64,000 nt of DNA, taken from NCBI GenBank assembly GCA_003254885.1, contig QANT01000331.1, positions 1 to 64,000 on the forward strand, in the 5' to 3' direction. Origin of the DNA: Purshia tridentata (taxonomy: Eukaryota > Streptophyta > Magnoliopsida > Rosales > Rosaceae). Positions 26,101 through 37,977 of the stretch are shown here, in pieces. Both the position numbers and the translations under genes were made by a program. Each line of letters starts with the position of its first letter. The first letter of the stretch is position 1. Under the pieces are notes generated by a model. That model did not search any database and was not told the origin of the DNA. It was given only the letters and a program-made list of their open reading frames with translations.

Positions 26101-29100
26101 ATAGCAATTATAGCAATTGTTTTATGTACATTTGTTTCTAGTTTCAGGTTCTTCCCTCTCCCCCTCCCAGGTTTAGGTTGTATGTACTTAAATGTCATTT
26201 AGGCTTATTTAGTAATTAGCAATGCCTAATCTATAATGATTTGATTTTTAACAAATATGCCATTTGGCAGTGTTTTTTTTTGTGTGTTCACTGTCCTTAC
26301 TGTTTATACAAAATAAGTCCTTCTTCCTGAGGAACAGTAATTTGATTTTTTATTTTGAGCATGCTTGCTTAAGTTTGAGAGCTAATATGTTGAAATGAAC
26401 AAGTTATCGATGTTGGTTTCTTGTTTAACTAGGTAAAGTAGCTTGCAATGCACAGCGTGGTCTTTTTACAAAGTACTTATCTTTGGATTTCGATTCCTGT
26501 GTATGCTTGCATTTTATCTCTTAACTGTTGATTTTTCAGTTTATTATTCCATTTATTAGTTGTACATGAGCATGCTGATACTTGAGATGGTTGTTGACAT
26601 CTTTTTGCTTTCCTGGTTACAGATGACTAATAGTGCAGATGCTGCCAGAGATGTCTTAATAGATGGCATCAAACGCTTGCCTCATTGCAAGTTACTTCTA
26701 GAGGTATTTCTCTTTTTGAGCAACTAATTATGAATATGAACATTTCCCAGATCATGAATACATCTATTATGGAAATTTATATCTATGTTATGTTCTTCAG
26801 AAACAATTTCAGGATTTTTTAAAATTGGCCTCAAACCTTTTTTTCTTTAAAAAAATTGCAAAATAACCCCGCCCCTATCCTATTCACCATCACACCATAT
26901 CAATGATGTATCTTTTTTTTTTTTTGGTGGCCAAATCCATGCTGTATCTAAAAGTTAACTAGATGTAGATTTTTAGTATCCGATGTGTATTGAGGTGTAA
27001 TGGGGCTGCATCCATAATCCATATCAGATACTCCATGCCTTAAATTTTGGGGTATCCGTGCTTCATAGGTAAACCATTGCCACATCATGGCATCATGATA
27101 GAATTGTGACTTCTATTGAAAAATAGTAAAGTTGCTGAAGCTGCTAGATTATTATGTCTACAGGAGTTGATAAATTTCGTAATGATGCATGGAGGCAAGC
27201 AACACCTGAATGTGGTAGACTCTATTGTAGCCCATGCATTATCTCCAGAGTCAGGTGTATCTGATGGTCTGAATGCAAAAGATGCAGAGGATATTTCAAG
27301 CTTATATTTAAAGGTCAGAATTTCTCTTTGAAATCTTTTATAAGATAGATGCTGTCATCTCTGGTCTTGCATGAAAATCAATTACTTTTCCAGTAATTAC
27401 AGGGTGCATGGTGCCTTGCTGCAACACTTGGGACTTCCCAAATTTTGTCCACCCTTTCCCTCAAAAGAGAAAGCATGCTTTTCTGTGGGTTTATATGTAT
27501 TGGTAGAGTCAATTCATAGTATGATCTTTTAATAATGTTTTCTGTGCTGAAAGATTCAACTGTTTTATTTTTATGAACAAGTTGATTGGTGTTTAAATGT
27601 GCATCTAGGGACACATGGATTGTAGCCTTCACATGTCATTCACACGTACTAACTAATTGAGAAAATTACACCAACCTCCCTTGAGGTTTGTGAAACTACA
27701 AGTTCCTCCCTTCTAATTTCAAAAATTAAACTAAATATCCCTTCTAATGATAAATATCAAAATAGTTTTTACTGCGGGCATATAGTTTTCAATTCTGGGA
27801 TGGGTTGTATATCTAAGTGGACTTAAAGTTTAAACCATGAACAAGATGAAATTGAAATTATTTAACAAGTTTTCTAAAATTTACTGTGACAAGGGAGGTT
27901 AGTAAAATTTTCTTTAATATGAGAGATGGTTCTGTAATTTCACTAAACCTCAGGGCAGTCTATGTAATGTACTCTGAATAATTCTTTTATTCTATGTAAT
28001 TGCTGTGGTTCTAAATCGTGTATGGTGGCAACAGTATGCTGACTTTTGTGGAACCATCCATGAAGTAAAAAAGGTGTGGAATCGACATGTACGATTGTTC
28101 CCGTACTCTATTAGGACAGTTTCGTTTGATCAGCAAGCTACATTTACAGAACCTTTGAAATTGGGTAGAGGAAGGGAGGAAACATTTGTTGCCATGCCTC
28201 AACAGCCATCAGGAGATTGTGGTTCTAACTCCCTGAGTGAGCTTCCATTGAATGACAAGAAAATTTTATTGCCAGAAAAACATATTATTGAGTCTGGCCA
28301 GGATCCTACTGACCAGATGTCAGACCAGAAATCGCCATCACCAGGAAGTCAACTTGAGCAGACTGCCTTTGACAAGCTTCAATCAAGGCAACCTGAAAAC
28401 ATACAGGAAACAGTGAAACTACCATCTCCGGAAGTTTCAAGAGAGCAGCCCAGAGATCATACACCAGAAGCAAATCTGTCATCCATAGATTTAGTAAAAG
28501 TGAAGCAGGTATCTCCAGAAGTTTCTGAGGAGCGTAGAGAAAATACTCCTGAAGCAAAGGCGTCATCTGCAGAATTAAGATGTCAAGTTGCTGAAGGAAA
28601 TGAATCCATAGAATCTTCTCTAGAATACAATAACAGAAGTGATGTTCATCATGAGAGTGTCAACAAGTCTGAACAAGACCTAAAGCCACTGTCGTTGGAG
28701 AGTCTTTCTTTAAACTTTCAGGATAATATAAATCTGGATTTGACACTCTCCATTTCTCCCAAGTGCGAAGCTTCTCAAGAAACCTGTACTTCAAATGGAA
28801 GGGAGCTAGAGAGCAATTGCAAATCTAGTCAAGACTCTTATATGTACTGCCCAAGAAATTCTCGGGCCTTAGAAACGGCTGGTAATGAAGTGGTTAATCC
28901 TATGCCAACAGGGGTGCTTTCTCAACCAGCTGTAACTAGTTATGTAGACTGGCGTCAAAAGAATCGTTCTGGTAAAGTTCGTAGAGATTCCAAATTTGGG
29001 TTTCGGGGGCCTTTGCAAAGAAAATCACATCAACCGCAGCATGTGTCTACACAAAAATACCCACAAGCTGAAACAGGTAGTCCAATGCCTGGAAGTCAAA

Positions 29101-30629
29101 GTCACCCTCCTCAATTTGTGTCTTCGCAGATCCCACAAATTCAACAAGGCAGCCAGGATCATAATCAGTATGGAGCAGCAACTGCCCATGCTAATAGCAT
29201 GCCACCTATTTGGCCTTTGCAAAATGCACAGCAACAAAATTATGTGTCTTCATCTCAGCATCAATTTCCTGTCCAATCTGTTCCTCCACAAATGCCACAA
29301 TCATCAATTTTAGGCAATGGGCAGTACGGGCTGCAGAATAGCCAAACATATCAGATGTGGCAGAATTATTACTACCAGCAGCAGCAGTTCGTTTTGCAAC
29401 AACAGCTGCATCAAACCCCACAGCAGCAACAGCCTCAGCAGCAGCAGCTCTTGTTGCAACAGTATCATAATCAGCAGCAGCAACAACTTCAACAATATTA
29501 TGTTCAGATGCAACAGCAACAACCTTATCAACAGCAACAGCTTACTTTGCAACAACAGCTATACAATCAGCAATTGCCGTTGCAGCAGCAACAAATTCAG
29601 CAACCTCATCAGCAGCAGCCACTCCAACAACAATCACATATGCAGGAGCAGCAGCCAATTAGTCCATCAAGGGTTCAGAATGACAACTACTACCATCAGG
29701 TATGATAGTGAGAATGGATTACAATGAATAATTATGTTACTTGCATTGTCAAGTAACTAGGAAATACATGTCTAAATTAAAGATTTAAAGGGCAATAACT
29801 CCAAATTGAACCAGTCAGGGGGCCTAAGGGTTGGCCAGATGCATGTTAAGAATTAAATGAGTATATAATTAGTACACCATGCATCAATGTACTATTTTAT
29901 TTTTTTTTATTTCTGGAAATCGAAATAACAATTCAAATTCATGTAACTAGATAAAGAATAAAAGAATAATAGATTTTGGGTCATCTATTTTTCTCTCCTC
30001 TTCCCAATTTTTAAACAACGCAACCATAAAAGGCAAAAATAAGAGTTAAGAGCCATGACCATTTGAAACCGCCACAAACAAGGTGGTCATTGGGTCATCC
30101 TAATTTCTCTCTTCCCTTCTCCACTGAAGGTTCTGTTTGGCCTTACTAAGACAGTTGTATTCTATTACTAGTTATGAGAAACAGAAAACTGTGAAGATGT
30201 GTTTGAGGATTCTTTTTCCCCTCAAAATATTTGTTCAAAAGATCTGTATGTTGGGAAACATCATTTGTTCATGCTTAAAAGTTGACTGTTGACAGTCTCG
30301 TTGTCCACACTACAATGTTTCCAAGCTGATTTATGAAAATTATCTAGAATTCTTCACCCATTGCTTCAACGCTGATTTGGTTTGAAGCCAGATTTATCCC
30401 AAGTTATGATTGATGTATGCAAAAACTTAATGGTACACAAATTTTATTGTCCAATTAAATACGAGAAATCATCGTCTGCACACTTAATCAAGCATAAATT
30501 TTTGTTTTCTTTTGTTTCTGGGTTATATTGTAGGATCAAGCAGCTACACTAGCAAATAATTCTGATGGGTATGGTCCAGTCGTATCCTCCGTATCTCCTC
30601 ATACCCCAGAAGAGTCTCTGCAGACGTGA
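23172..30629 (+). CDS. PRP39: Pre-mRNA-processing factor 39 (U1 snRNP, HAT repeats) with Gln-rich tail
   Basis: Twelve exons: 23172-23223, 23325-23398, 23490-23719, 23892-24059, 24379-24745, 24839-24982, 25677-25829, 25936-26052, 26623-26703, 27164-27313, 28035-29699, 30534-30629. They encode 1098 residues. Residues 25-540 are HAT repeats with the expected aromatic pattern ([80 protein letters not shown]). PRP39 belongs to the U1 snRNP and helps choose 5' splice sites; Arabidopsis PRP39 genes affect flowering time. The single 1665-base exon 11 encodes an acidic disordered region and then a Gln-rich tract (about 956-1055). Gene order points to the PRP39-2 copy. The weakest junctions are exon 8/9, which gives Met-Met, and the exon 11 acceptor, which lacks a clear pyrimidine tract. 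Confidence 0.94.
27658..27970. mobile_element. MITE-like element in PRP39 intron 10
   Basis: The left end reads GAGAAAATTACACCAACCTC followed by TTGAGGTTTGTGAAACTACA. The right end, reverse-complemented, carries CTGAGGTTTAGTGAAATTAC and then AGAAAATTTTACTAACCTCC. These are imperfect inverted arms built from the same two sub-motifs. The element is about 310 bases, AT-rich inside, with no ORF. It resembles a widespread class of short non-autonomous plant DNA elements that carry ACCTCCC and GAGGTTTG motifs in both arms. Exact ends and target duplication were not resolved. It lies wholly in an intron, about 65 bases before the exon 11 acceptor. Confidence 0.6.
29366..29650 (+). repeat. CAG/CAA glutamine tract inside PRP39 exon 11
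   Basis: This stretch of about 285 bases is dominated by CAG and CAA codons with interspersed Tyr, Leu, Pro and His. It encodes a polyglutamine-rich segment. CAG and CAA are mixed, so long pure runs are absent. Confidence 0.95.
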
Positions 30630-32986
30630 AGGAAGATGCCCTCGTTTAACCCTTCTATGGCTACGAGGCAACACAGTAGTGCTGCAAGTACACTGATTCT
30701 CTGCAGCGCAATCCCATTCTAGGAACTTGTGCTTAATTTTTATGCTCGTAACATGTAATATAACATCTCTTTGATATGGTTGCCGTCTTACATCTAAGAG
30801 TATTTTTTTTGGGTCAAGTGACATCTTACGTCTCTCTGATACGGTCGTGATCGTAAAATGTGGAGTTGCATGTAACCATGTTTGTTTGCTGGCGGGTTAA
30901 TTTTGCGTTTAAGATATTTAACGTGTTAGGTAAGGAATCCATGCTCTTTAACAAAGCAGTAACGAGATTTGCTAAGCCATGCAGCTGGAGCTGGTACTGG
31001 CACGTGAATTTGTTAATTTCAAGAATATTAATTCGCAAGCTGTTACGCAATGGCATTTCTAGCTTAGTAATTCATGTCTATTTATAGAGCAAAGGCAATA
31101 ATGGGTCGGAAGGAGAGCTAACTTTAGATGTTAGCCACTCCTGGTTTACGTTAGGAAATTTCCGTTTCACTAATTTTAGACAGCCTCAATTTTGCGCAGA
31201 TCACACATGAACTTGCAGAAAGAACATGTTGAAGGTGACTAGTATTCTCCTTCAGTAGATTGGATTGTAAATGCAAAATTCTGAAGTTTCAGACTTACAA
31301 AGCCACTATAGGACATACAAAGGCAATGACGGCAGAATCCCACAAAACATGTATATAAAATTATCAAATTATTGCCATAGCCTCTACTAAATAGCAAAAG
31401 AGAATGACTACCCTTCATTTATTTCAAATAATCGTAGCCATTGGCAAGCATGAAACATGCTAATAATGACAAAGACACCAAAGGACAGAAAATAAAACAA
31501 AACAGCGGTAAGAATATGATTATCTAAAAATGGAATTACACAATCACCTCGTCAGAAATCCAAGATACAGTCAGAAAATTCCATGCGTTTTGTAAATATA
31601 CACATCTCTACAGACTTCTCAAGGAATAAGTAGCAACAAAAATCGACCTATCTACTTGATAAAATAATAAAAAAACCATACCTACTATTTTCATATTAGC
31701 AGAAAATGTATTAGCGTTCTCCGCATGACCTGCAGACAAGGCATGCAAATTTGTGAAAACTCTGAACATCATGGCTAGCAATGATATCTGATTTTAACAA
31801 CCCAAACTAATCTTTTCTCCTAATAATTCAGACCCAATTTTGTCTCCGACAGTCTGCACAACCCTTTCAAAGGAGGCAACCTAATCAGGAGACCACTCCC
31901 ATTCATACATCTCTTAATTCAACAGTGCATGCATAATCTTGTATGCAGAAAAAACAACCTTCCACACTCTAATGCAATATCTTTGGAAGTATCTGGTAAT
32001 CTGGGGCCAGGTCATCATGAATTGACACAAGCATCCTCATGAAAGTTTTCACTTGTTAGAGGTCAGCCAGTTAAGCACCTAAATGAAGAGCATGAACTAA
32101 ACCTCTTCATATTGTACATCTCAGACACATACCCTCTAGTCTTCTCAACCTGAACTCACTTACATCCTATGTAATGAATTTGTTGTTTTATGTACTGAAA
32201 TAGTATGCATAATTAGGAAAGAGTCTATTGTAATGCTAAGACCAATCTTGATTCATAGTATATAATCCAATATACATACAGGCTTTGAATACCCCTGATC
32301 AAAATACAAGTGATAAAACCCAATCTGAAACTGAAGTGCAGTCAAAAGACCCAAAAACTAATCTCTATAACACAAGCAAGCCAGAAAGAGTGGAGGAAGA
32401 AATCCTGTGGAAATATGATGCCATGGTGGGATCTCACACAAGTAGACATAGGATGCACAAGTAGCTTGTCCTTCTCTTTCTGTTCTTTCCTGTTTCTTGT
32501 TTCTTATCCGGGGAAAAACTTCATAGAACTACAGACAAGTTCTGAACTTCATTTAGCATAATTTGAGACATGATAACATTGAAAGTAAGATTTGCTTGTA
32601 AGTTCAGAAAGTATTCAATGCAAATTTATTATAGAATTTCCATTTGCTTTTCCTTGGTATCCATTTTTTTGGATATAAAGTAATACAGTATCATAGCCTA
32701 AACTGTGAGTTTTTACAGTATTATCACTTCCATGGCAACGGTTTATTCAACCTTTAAGAAAAAAAATTTAGTCAAGACTTGAGATTCAACTTTTGAAGAT
32801 TCCTTACTGATAGGCATCCATGCAATTGTCAGAAAGATGGTTACAATGGAATTAATAATTGTACTTTATACTTAATTCAGCTTTTAATAGATTTTATTTT
32901 ATAAGCCCCTTGACTTTTAGTTCCTAGAGTGAGTATCTATTTACATTAATTATTCAAGGCTCCTCCTTGTGTATCCACTAAGCACT

Positions 32987-33214
32987 TCATTTTCTCAAGG
33001 AAACAGTAGTATATATGATAACCTTACTGCACAGGCTTCCAATTCCATTTTTGGACATAAGCTATTTTTTTTTTTCCCCTATGCAACAGATGCTTTTAAA
33101 TCATTTTCTCAAGGAAACAGTAGTATATATGATAAACTTACTGCACAGGCTTCCAATTCCATTTTTGGACATAAGCTATTTTTTTTTTTCCCCTATGCAA
33201 CAGATGCTTTTAAT
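32987..33214. repeat. Tandem duplication, 114-base unit
   Basis: Copy one is 32987-33100 and copy two 33101-33214. They are nearly identical, with one clear substitution (AACCTTACTG versus AAACTTACTG), and include the same long T run. The head-to-tail arrangement without a spacer and the high identity imply a recent event. Confidence 0.95.
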
Positions 33215-33424
33215 TACCAATAAAATTCTACAACAAAATAGTGAGAGTGAAGGAATGAATAGTTCAGGTCCAAAGTTTCAGCTCCAAGTGCAAGCATACT
33301 TGCATTGTGAATATTATTTGATAAAAGACATGTCAAAAGGTTGGTGTAATAAGGCCAAACTCAGTAAAAAGCAACATCTTCAAGAATATATTTCACAACT
33401 TAATGGTTTTTCATATACACTCCC

Positions 33425-33838
33425 TGATATAGAAAGCAACTTAAACTGTAGAATACGGATAAACTAGACAATCTTTACAATTACCTTCGAACAAAAAATA
33501 GACAAACCACTCCACAGTGTTGTCAGCTGAAAGGAAGAAAATAAGAAAACAAGAACCAAGAGCTGACTGAACAGTAAGGGAAACAAATATATTATTGTAT
33601 AGATAATTATCGCATGAGACCAATCGAAAAGAAAGCAGAATATCTAGAATTCTAGATTGGAGGCCAATAATATATAGCTAATTTCTCATGTATAAAACCT
33701 GATATAAGAGCAACTTAAACTGTACAATGAGGATAAATAAGACATTCTCTACAATTACCTTTGAACAAAAATTAGACAAACCATTCCACAGTGTTGTAAG
33801 CTGAAAGGATGAAAATAAGGGAACAAGAACCAAGAGCA
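33425..33838. repeat. Diverged direct repeat pair near the SSP4 3' end
   Basis: Copy one is about 33425-33563 and copy two about 33701-33838. Shared landmarks are GCAACTTAAACTGTA, ACAATTACCTT and CCACAGTGTTGT, then AGAACCAAGAGC. The copies differ at roughly one base in eight by eye and are about 275 bases apart, so this is older than the neighbouring 114-base duplication. Confidence 0.85.
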
Positions 33839-33995
33839 GACTAACAATAAGTAAGAGTTTATTGTATAGCTAATTATCTCATGAGCTGAAAAGAGAAGAA
33901 AGGGGAGCATCTATATTAGAGGCCAATCTTTCCTAAAATAGATAAGATAGACAAGGAGCTGCTATATTCAAGCAAATGATTAAGACAAGGGACTC

Positions 33996-36900
33996 TTATT
34001 CCTTGTTACCGAATCTCTTGGCAATTAGAGGACGGACATCATCAGCATGGACCAGGGTCTCTAAGAAGGGAAGTAATGAAATCAGTGCACTGTCGGACGG
34101 ATCATCAAACCAACTCTTTATAGGAATTCCATTATTAACTTGCAAGCGAAAAACCTGAAATGATTAAAATAAAATAAGGGTAAAACAGTCAGTTTATCCA
34201 GTAACAACCAGGCTCAGTTATTTTCACTTTCCTCTCAGCCTTTCACTCTCTTTATCTATCCTACTTTTGCAGGTATAAGAATAGTAGGCTATTTATCACT
34301 TTCTTTGTTTCTTTATCTCTGTCCTCTTGGCTATGTCAAGGGCTAGGCTAGCACACCCAATTGGCCACCTTTGCCATTTTGTAACCTATAACCTACGAAG
34401 ATAAGTTATATATAATTTTATTGCCTACTTATGCTTTTTGTAAGACCAATTTTCATTAATTACCCCTACAACTGCCAAGCTCCAAATACTGATAAAATAC
34501 TGTTCAGTCATAACGCCTAAGGTCCACTTGGGCCAAAAAAACGTGGAGAATCTGAAACAAAGTGCCCAGTTCTCAAGCAGTAGGACCTCCAGTAATGTGA
34601 AAACACAAGAAATAACACAGATGAATATTGAAAAGAAGATTTTAAAGAAAATAAAGAAAGAAATCAGGAGAGATCTAGCCAAGGGCCAAGCCATCAACAC
34701 AAATGGATGGGGGATATACCTGTGGAGTATTATCAATTATAGCAACTTTTGCAAGATCAACACCTAAAACTGTCAAATCTTTAGTGTAACTGCCATCTGA
34801 GAAAATGCATGATTCACGGTAAACTCGGCGAGATATAAACTTCCCATATGGATCCAATATATCAAGAAGTTGCTCTGCATATATGCTTTGGCTGGCAGTA
34901 AAAATTACTACTTCAAACATTTCTGCAACTCTCTCCAAGAATGTGTGGAGGTAAGGCCTCTGTTTCACATATACAGTGTGCTCTTTCATGTTGAAAAAGA
35001 CGGTAAACGTGAAGTCTGCATCATCACGTTGTTCCAATGTAGAATGAACCAGTGTTTCTGTATATACAATAGCATCATTACCCATATATCAGTAAAATAC
35101 CCTTGAACATATATTTCTCAAATGAAACTCTGGAAAGAAATTACAGTAAGATTAAGCTGAATAATATCTAAGTAGAAGATTGGATTTGTGGAACCCTAGT
35201 TGATCTAACCGCATCAAGGACATAATTCGTATGGCGGTCCATATCTATACACTTTTCATCATAGCTCATTTGAAAGTAGAATTTATGATTGATTAAATAT
35301 TTTCTTAAAAGAGCCCTCTCCTACAGACAAGAACCCAAATAGAGAGAAGAAAAAGAAAACACAACATTCTTAGTGACTTGGTGCATTATATTCTAAGCTT
35401 GAGTGATGTGAGATGTGAATACACGTATTTATGTATGCACATATGAATGTATTAATGTGCACCCGCACACACTTGGGCACATGCACACACACATGAATGT
35501 GTTTAATGCTTAAGGTATAAACATAGAAAATAAGCAAGTTGTGGGCTAGAGAGAATCCCAGATGGTATCTGTGGTGCATCTGTACACACATGCATTATAA
35601 CATTACTTACCATCCAAATCAAGTACCAGAGTTACTGACTTTCCATTTGGAGCTTCCTCAGGCAATATATTGGGTTGAAAATTCGATACCACATCTGATA
35701 ATTCTGGTAAATTTTTTATAAACAGCTGGGGATCAAAGCACTCTGCCTGTTCTGAGTCAGAAGAATTAACAACAGTTTCCTGGTTGCAGGGTCTCATTTG
35801 ACCAATTTCTAAATACAAGCCAGCAGGATCTGTATCCATAATGGCTTCTTCACATGACTTTTCATCATTAGTAATCGTATTACTGCTTCGGATAGTGTCC
35901 TCTAGGAAAGGCAACACCATGTATTGCTCAGACACATCAAACAACATATTTGGTTCAGCACATTTGTAGTCAGAAAAGCAATTGGCTTCACTAATATCAT
36001 CATCAAATGCATTCCCGTTGAAGGGTAAGCTCGAAACAATCATGTCAGAAATGTAGAAATCTGATACATCACAAGTTTGATTTCCACATGAACTTCTGTT
36101 ATCATCACTGTCACCAGCTCCTAACCCTGTAAAGTCAGGATCAGAGTAGCATAATAGACATAGCTCTTATTGAAACATGTGACATTACATTAGATGACAT
36201 GGTATATTTGACATTTTTTAACACGTTTACTGACAGAAATAAACACACAGTAACTTTCCCACCAGTGGAGAATAAAAACCATATCAGATTGATCTCTGAG
36301 TGATTGTTCAACTGAATTTGAGGCATACCTGCATCATTGTCAGCATTTGGTTCACTATTTGGTTCGCTATGAACTTCAATGGGCTCTAAAGCAGGAGAGA
36401 AAATTGTCTCCATGTTTGATGGGCAGGTGTGAAAGGAGTCCTGCAAATTTATGAACAAACATTGGAATACAAGCATATAAGAGGTTCTAAGTGCCATACA
36501 GTGGAATTCAAGAAAACTTTGAGCAAGAGGACAAAGAGGAGAAAAATGAATTTTCATTTACGAGTTACTCTATCTGTATGAATTTCACAATATAATTTTC
36601 AGATCCCAAAAGTCGGAGAGAAACATTGCAGCAAAACCCACATTTTAACTATATAAAGACAATGGTCTTTTTCTAAGAATTAAAGATAATTATAAGAATC
36701 ACAATTGCATGGACATGCACTTAAAATGCTTTACATGCATTGATTGCATGTCAATGCTTTAAAATTTTTAATAACTCAACAAATAGAGCAAATTTTCTTG
36801 TACACAAGGGCAATACAATAAATGTGTGACAAGCATAAATTGTAACTCTATTAAGATGTCTCAAAATGGCAAACTGAAAAAACTACTAATTTTAAGAAAG

Positions 36901-37972
36901 AAGTATGATGATATCTACAAGACAGTAATTTGGAAATTATACACATACCACTCTTTTGGTTCCAGAATCGCACGACTGCTCCATACTTTGACAATTTTCT
37001 TCATCAAGAAATTCCTGATGGTCAATTGCTTCATCACTTCCAATTTCCTTAGTAGAAACTTGTGTGCTCGAAGAAACTATGAATAATAAGAAGCTCTAAA
37101 AATAAGAATTACACATGAAATTTTAAATGCAGCTCATTGTGCATGGGCAGAATCAATGTCCTTGATTAAAACTTGCATTGCATGCTCACTGTAGAATCAT
37201 AGGAAGCATTTAAATATAAGCATTTCACATAAGATGTCTCCAATTACAAAACTAGAAAACCGGAGAGCTCAAAATGCATGGAAAAATTAATTACAGTTTG
37301 TACAAATTTCTTTTTGGTTGCATATCATGGAAGTCAACACAAATCAAATCCTAATAACCATGCAATCAATTGCAACCAATATGTTGAAATTATAAGACTC
37401 TTTTTTATACTTTTTTCCATTCTGATATTTGTCCTTCCAGAACATTATTTTTTGTGAAATTTTACAAACTTAAAAGTAGAACTTTGATCCAGTCACCCAA
37501 AATTACAAAGAAACCCCATCATTTGGTTCTTCTCTATACATGTTGATGATGTGGAACAGAAGCATCCATGTTTAAGAAATAAAACTTTGAAATGATAATG
37601 GCTGTGAAATATTTCCAGACTTCCTAAGCAGTCCAATCCAGTGTCAATTTTACCATATTACGCATAGAAGACTTGCATGGAATTTTAAAATCTGGACAGG
37701 CAGTATGAGAAAGCTTGATCGCTTCCATACAAAGATACACTACACAGTTTTTACTATGATACTATCTGCGAGATCAAACATCAGCTTTTTTATGTTAGTT
37801 GCTTACCCTCTTGGCATTTTTTACAAGTGTCAGAATCTACTGCATGTTCTGATTTCCTGAGATCAGAACATGCTTTCTTGGAAATCACACATGACTTTTG
37901 ACATACACGAAGACCCTTTTTTTCTCTTAAACATCCCGTGCTTGATTGAGCCTTCATTTTTAAAGATGGCAT
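33996..37972 (-). CDS. SSP4: SCP1-like small phosphatase (FCP1/HAD family)
   Basis: Six coding exons: 37972-37807, 37076-36949, 36440-36329, 36126-35611, 35057-34720, 34154-33996. They encode 472 residues. The N-terminal 290 residues are acidic and Ser-rich (start MPSLKMK, then REKKGLRVCQKS). The C-terminal phosphatase domain (about 300-465) opens with VTLVLDLDETLVHST, the DxDxT catalytic motif with Asp305 and Asp307. VYVKQRPYLHTFLERVAEMF, FTASQSIYAEQLLDILDP, YRESCIFSDGSYTKDL, VAIIDNTPQ and GIPIKSWFDDP follow, all hallmarks of CTD phosphatases. Arabidopsis SSP4 dephosphorylates the RNA polymerase II C-terminal domain in the nucleus. The intron after position 35611 splits the Glu codon inside DLDET. 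The leader begins in a separate exon near 39.7-39.8 kb. Confidence 0.94.
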
Positions 37973-37977
37973 TTGAT

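Larger units (their letters stand above)
30630..33995. other. Convergent spacer between PRP39 and SSP4
   Basis: No gene was found in 3.4 kb. The left 200 bases are PRP39 3' UTR and contain a short internal duplication (ATCTCTTTGATATGGTTGCCG near 30764 and TCTCTCTGATACGGTCGTG near 30832). The right half carries two tandem or near-tandem duplications (33.0 and 33.4-33.8 kb, separate entries). The remainder is unremarkable AT-rich DNA. Confidence 0.6.

Noticed and set aside
29310-29727. Leu-rich and Ser/Asn-rich frames overlapping PRP39 exon 11
   Set aside because: CAG/CAA repeats are open in several frames; only the Gln frame continues correctly from the upstream exons.
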